This document shows positions 63,062-64,000 of a stretch of DNA of 64,000 nt, piece after piece. The position numbers were made by a program, and so were the translations under genes. Location of the stretch: contig JAUYGY010000024.1 in assembly GCA_030690315.1 (NCBI GenBank), positions 22,241-86,240 of the forward strand. The letters run 5' to 3'. Numbering within the stretch: position 1 is the first letter of the stretch; each line of letters opens with the position of its first letter. The DNA comes from Aequorivita sp. GTDB lineage: Bacteria > Bacteroidota > Bacteroidia > Flavobacteriales > Flavobacteriaceae. Under the pieces are notes generated by a model. It searched no databases. It worked only from the letters and a program-made list of their open reading frames with translations, and was not told the DNA's origin.

Positions 63062-63637
63062 TTAATTTAATAATGTTGCGTAATTACGGGTTTTTAAAAA
63101 CTGGCCGAACGCAAAAAACGCTTCATCTAGTTTCTTTAAATCTTCAATATTGTTTGATTGTATAAAAGGTAAATACCTATCAAAATAAAATCTTTCTTTA
63201 TTTTGGTTTGTTATGAATGTAGAAATATTGGAGAAGTCTTCATTATGAATAAATAAAAAAGTTCTATGGATATGTTGGTCGTAGATAGGAAATTCGTTAG
63301 GTTTAATAATATGAAGTAAAAAGATCTTCCAAACTGCTGAAAGGTTTTTAAATTCCATTTTATATACATCTAAATTTATTTCATCTTTTGCTTTAAAAGC
63401 ATTTATAAGAGATAGCTTTGATTTGATTTTAGTTTCTAAGGAATTTTGTTTTATTAAACTTAGAACCATGCCGTTTTTCCACTCGTATAAATTCTGAATA
63501 TCTGTTTTTGTGAGTATTTCTTGGGATATTGATTTGTTATAAACAGCTTCGTTAGAAAACGAGTATAATTTTGACCACGAATCTATGAATGAGTCTAATG
63601 AAATGTAGCTTTGCTTATTTAAGTATGGAAGATTCAT
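63062..63637 (-). CDS. Uncharacterised protein with DNA-glycosylase-like FPIxD motif
   Basis: A 191-residue, mainly helical protein. The segment NEFPIYDQHIHRTF (about residues 114-127) has the form FPI-x-D-x-x-[IV]-x-R that marks the catalytic Asp of HhH-GPD DNA glycosylases (MutY, Nth-like). Asp120 would be that residue. No iron-sulfur cysteines or clear hairpin motif are visible, so homology is tentative. It overlaps by one base with the small gene upstream (TAATG), so the pair is coupled. Confidence 0.5.
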   Translation of the reverse strand: MNLPYLNKQSYISLDSFIDSWSKLYSFSNEAVYNKSISQEILTKTDIQNLYEWKNGMVLSLIKQNSLETKIKSKLSLINAFKAKDEINLDVYKMEFKNLSAVWKIFLLHIIKPNEFPIYDQHIHRTFLFIHNEDFSNISTFITNQNKERFYFDRYLPFIQSNNIEDLKKLDEAFFAFGQFLKTRNYATLLN

Positions 63638-63822
63638 TACTTGGTCTTGTTGGATATATACATATCAATTAAGTTCTGAATACTTTTACCATCTTCAGTT
63701 CTAAAAATTTGACGGGAATCAGTTTCAATAATAGCCTTTTTTTTCATTGAAGTGACAACTTTATCTGTAGTTTTTTCGTAAAATTCATTTAATGTTAGAT
63801 TACTCCAATCGCCCTTAACCAT
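63637..63822 (-). CDS. Small uncharacterised protein coupled to the glycosylase-like gene
   Basis: A 61-residue charged protein (MVKGDWSNLTLNEFYEKTTD...), no signal or membrane segment. It resembles a short DNA-binding or antitoxin-like protein in size only. Its stop overlaps the start of the next gene, supporting one transcript. Family not recognised. Confidence 0.5.
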   Translation of the reverse strand: MVKGDWSNLTLNEFYEKTTDKVVTSMKKKAIIETDSRQIFRTEDGKSIQNLIDMYISNKTK

Positions 63823-63866
63823 TATTGGTTTACTATCATTTGTACTAAACGAAATTAAGCTGGCTA

Positions 63867-64000
63867 TTTCGGTTCGATTTGTGCCACTGATTTCGGTCGG
63901 TTAGTGCCAGTCGTTTCGGTTTGATTTGTGCCACTTTTTGGTTTTTGGCAAAATCATATCGGTTCGATTTGTGCCAGTTGTAACGGTTCGTTTTGTGCCA
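63867..64000. repeat. Five copies of a 19-20 bp repeat, probable IS21-type element end
   Basis: Units related to TTTCGGTTCGATTTGTGCCA start at 63867, 63891, 63914, 63957 and 63981, mostly 23-24 bp apart; the longer gap before the fourth may hold a decayed sixth copy. All end in GTGCCA. Multiple spaced copies at an element edge are typical of IS21-family termini; the transposase genes would lie beyond the window. Confidence 0.7.

Noticed and set aside
63867..64000. CRISPR array
   Set aside because: Spacers of 3-4 bp (one of 23 bp) are too short and no cas gene is present; repeats are also degenerate.

Overview
The window is chromosomal DNA of a member of the Flavobacteriaceae (Bacteroidota); an Aequorivita-like genus is my guess and is not proven. 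The evidence is the complete gldK-gldL-gldM-gldN cluster (type IX secretion/gliding motor), many exported lipoproteins, promoters of the Bacteroidota form TTTG-N17..23-TAnnTTTG, scarce Shine-Dalgarno sites, low G+C, and family content typical of the group (folK-dNK fusion, DUF983, CPXCG protein, PhnA, HYC_CC_PP protein).

Layout. 1-9.5 kb: FadL-type porin and SGNH lipoprotein, holin-like protein, trigger factor, clpP-clpX, small lipoprotein, GH3-family protein, DUF2797 protein. 9.5-17 kb: folK-dNK fusion, an RsuA/RluB-type pseudouridine synthase that lacks the usual catalytic Asp, then a polyamine run (arginine decarboxylase, agmatinase, deoxyhypusine-synthase-like protein, GNAT-amidohydrolase fusion). 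17-28.4 kb: membrane glycosyltransferase, PD40 protein, M28 peptidase, groES-groEL, and the minus-strand operon miaB / sigma-54 activator / lptE / TPR protein / secG, then a lipoprotein-like pyrophosphatase. 28.5-37 kb: topA, an arginase-fold protein with eroded metal site, and gldKLMN. 37-42.7 kb: oxidoreductase, DUF983, ABC-F, small proteins and an AsmA-like protein.

42.9-51.6 kb: initiator tRNA-Met followed by an 80-bp partial duplication of its 3' end, then a copper/silver-type efflux block (HYC_CC_PP protein, CusA, CusC, DUF3347, DUF305, CusB). The block is flanked by two related 43-bp repeats that join a 14-bp GC-rich palindrome to a tRNA 3' fragment, so it looks like an old island at a tRNA site. 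51.7-59.3 kb: M1 peptidase, a BlaI-BlaR1 pair whose promoter lies inside two operator palindromes, PhnA, a RelE-type toxin-antitoxin pair, M20 dipeptidase, and a hydroxylase-HExxH protein pair.

59.4-64 kb: tRNA-Leu(UAG) followed by AT-rich accessory DNA: a translationally coupled soluble-plus-membrane gene pair, a small gene broken by a stop, a zinc-ribbon protein, uncharacterised proteins (one with a DNA-glycosylase-like motif), and at the window edge five copies of a 19-20 bp repeat resembling the end of an IS21-type element. The most novel candidates are the accessory gene pair, the eroded arginase beside gldKLMN, the Asp-less pseudouridine synthase, and the tRNA-fMet island boundaries. 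No rRNA genes or CRISPR arrays are present.
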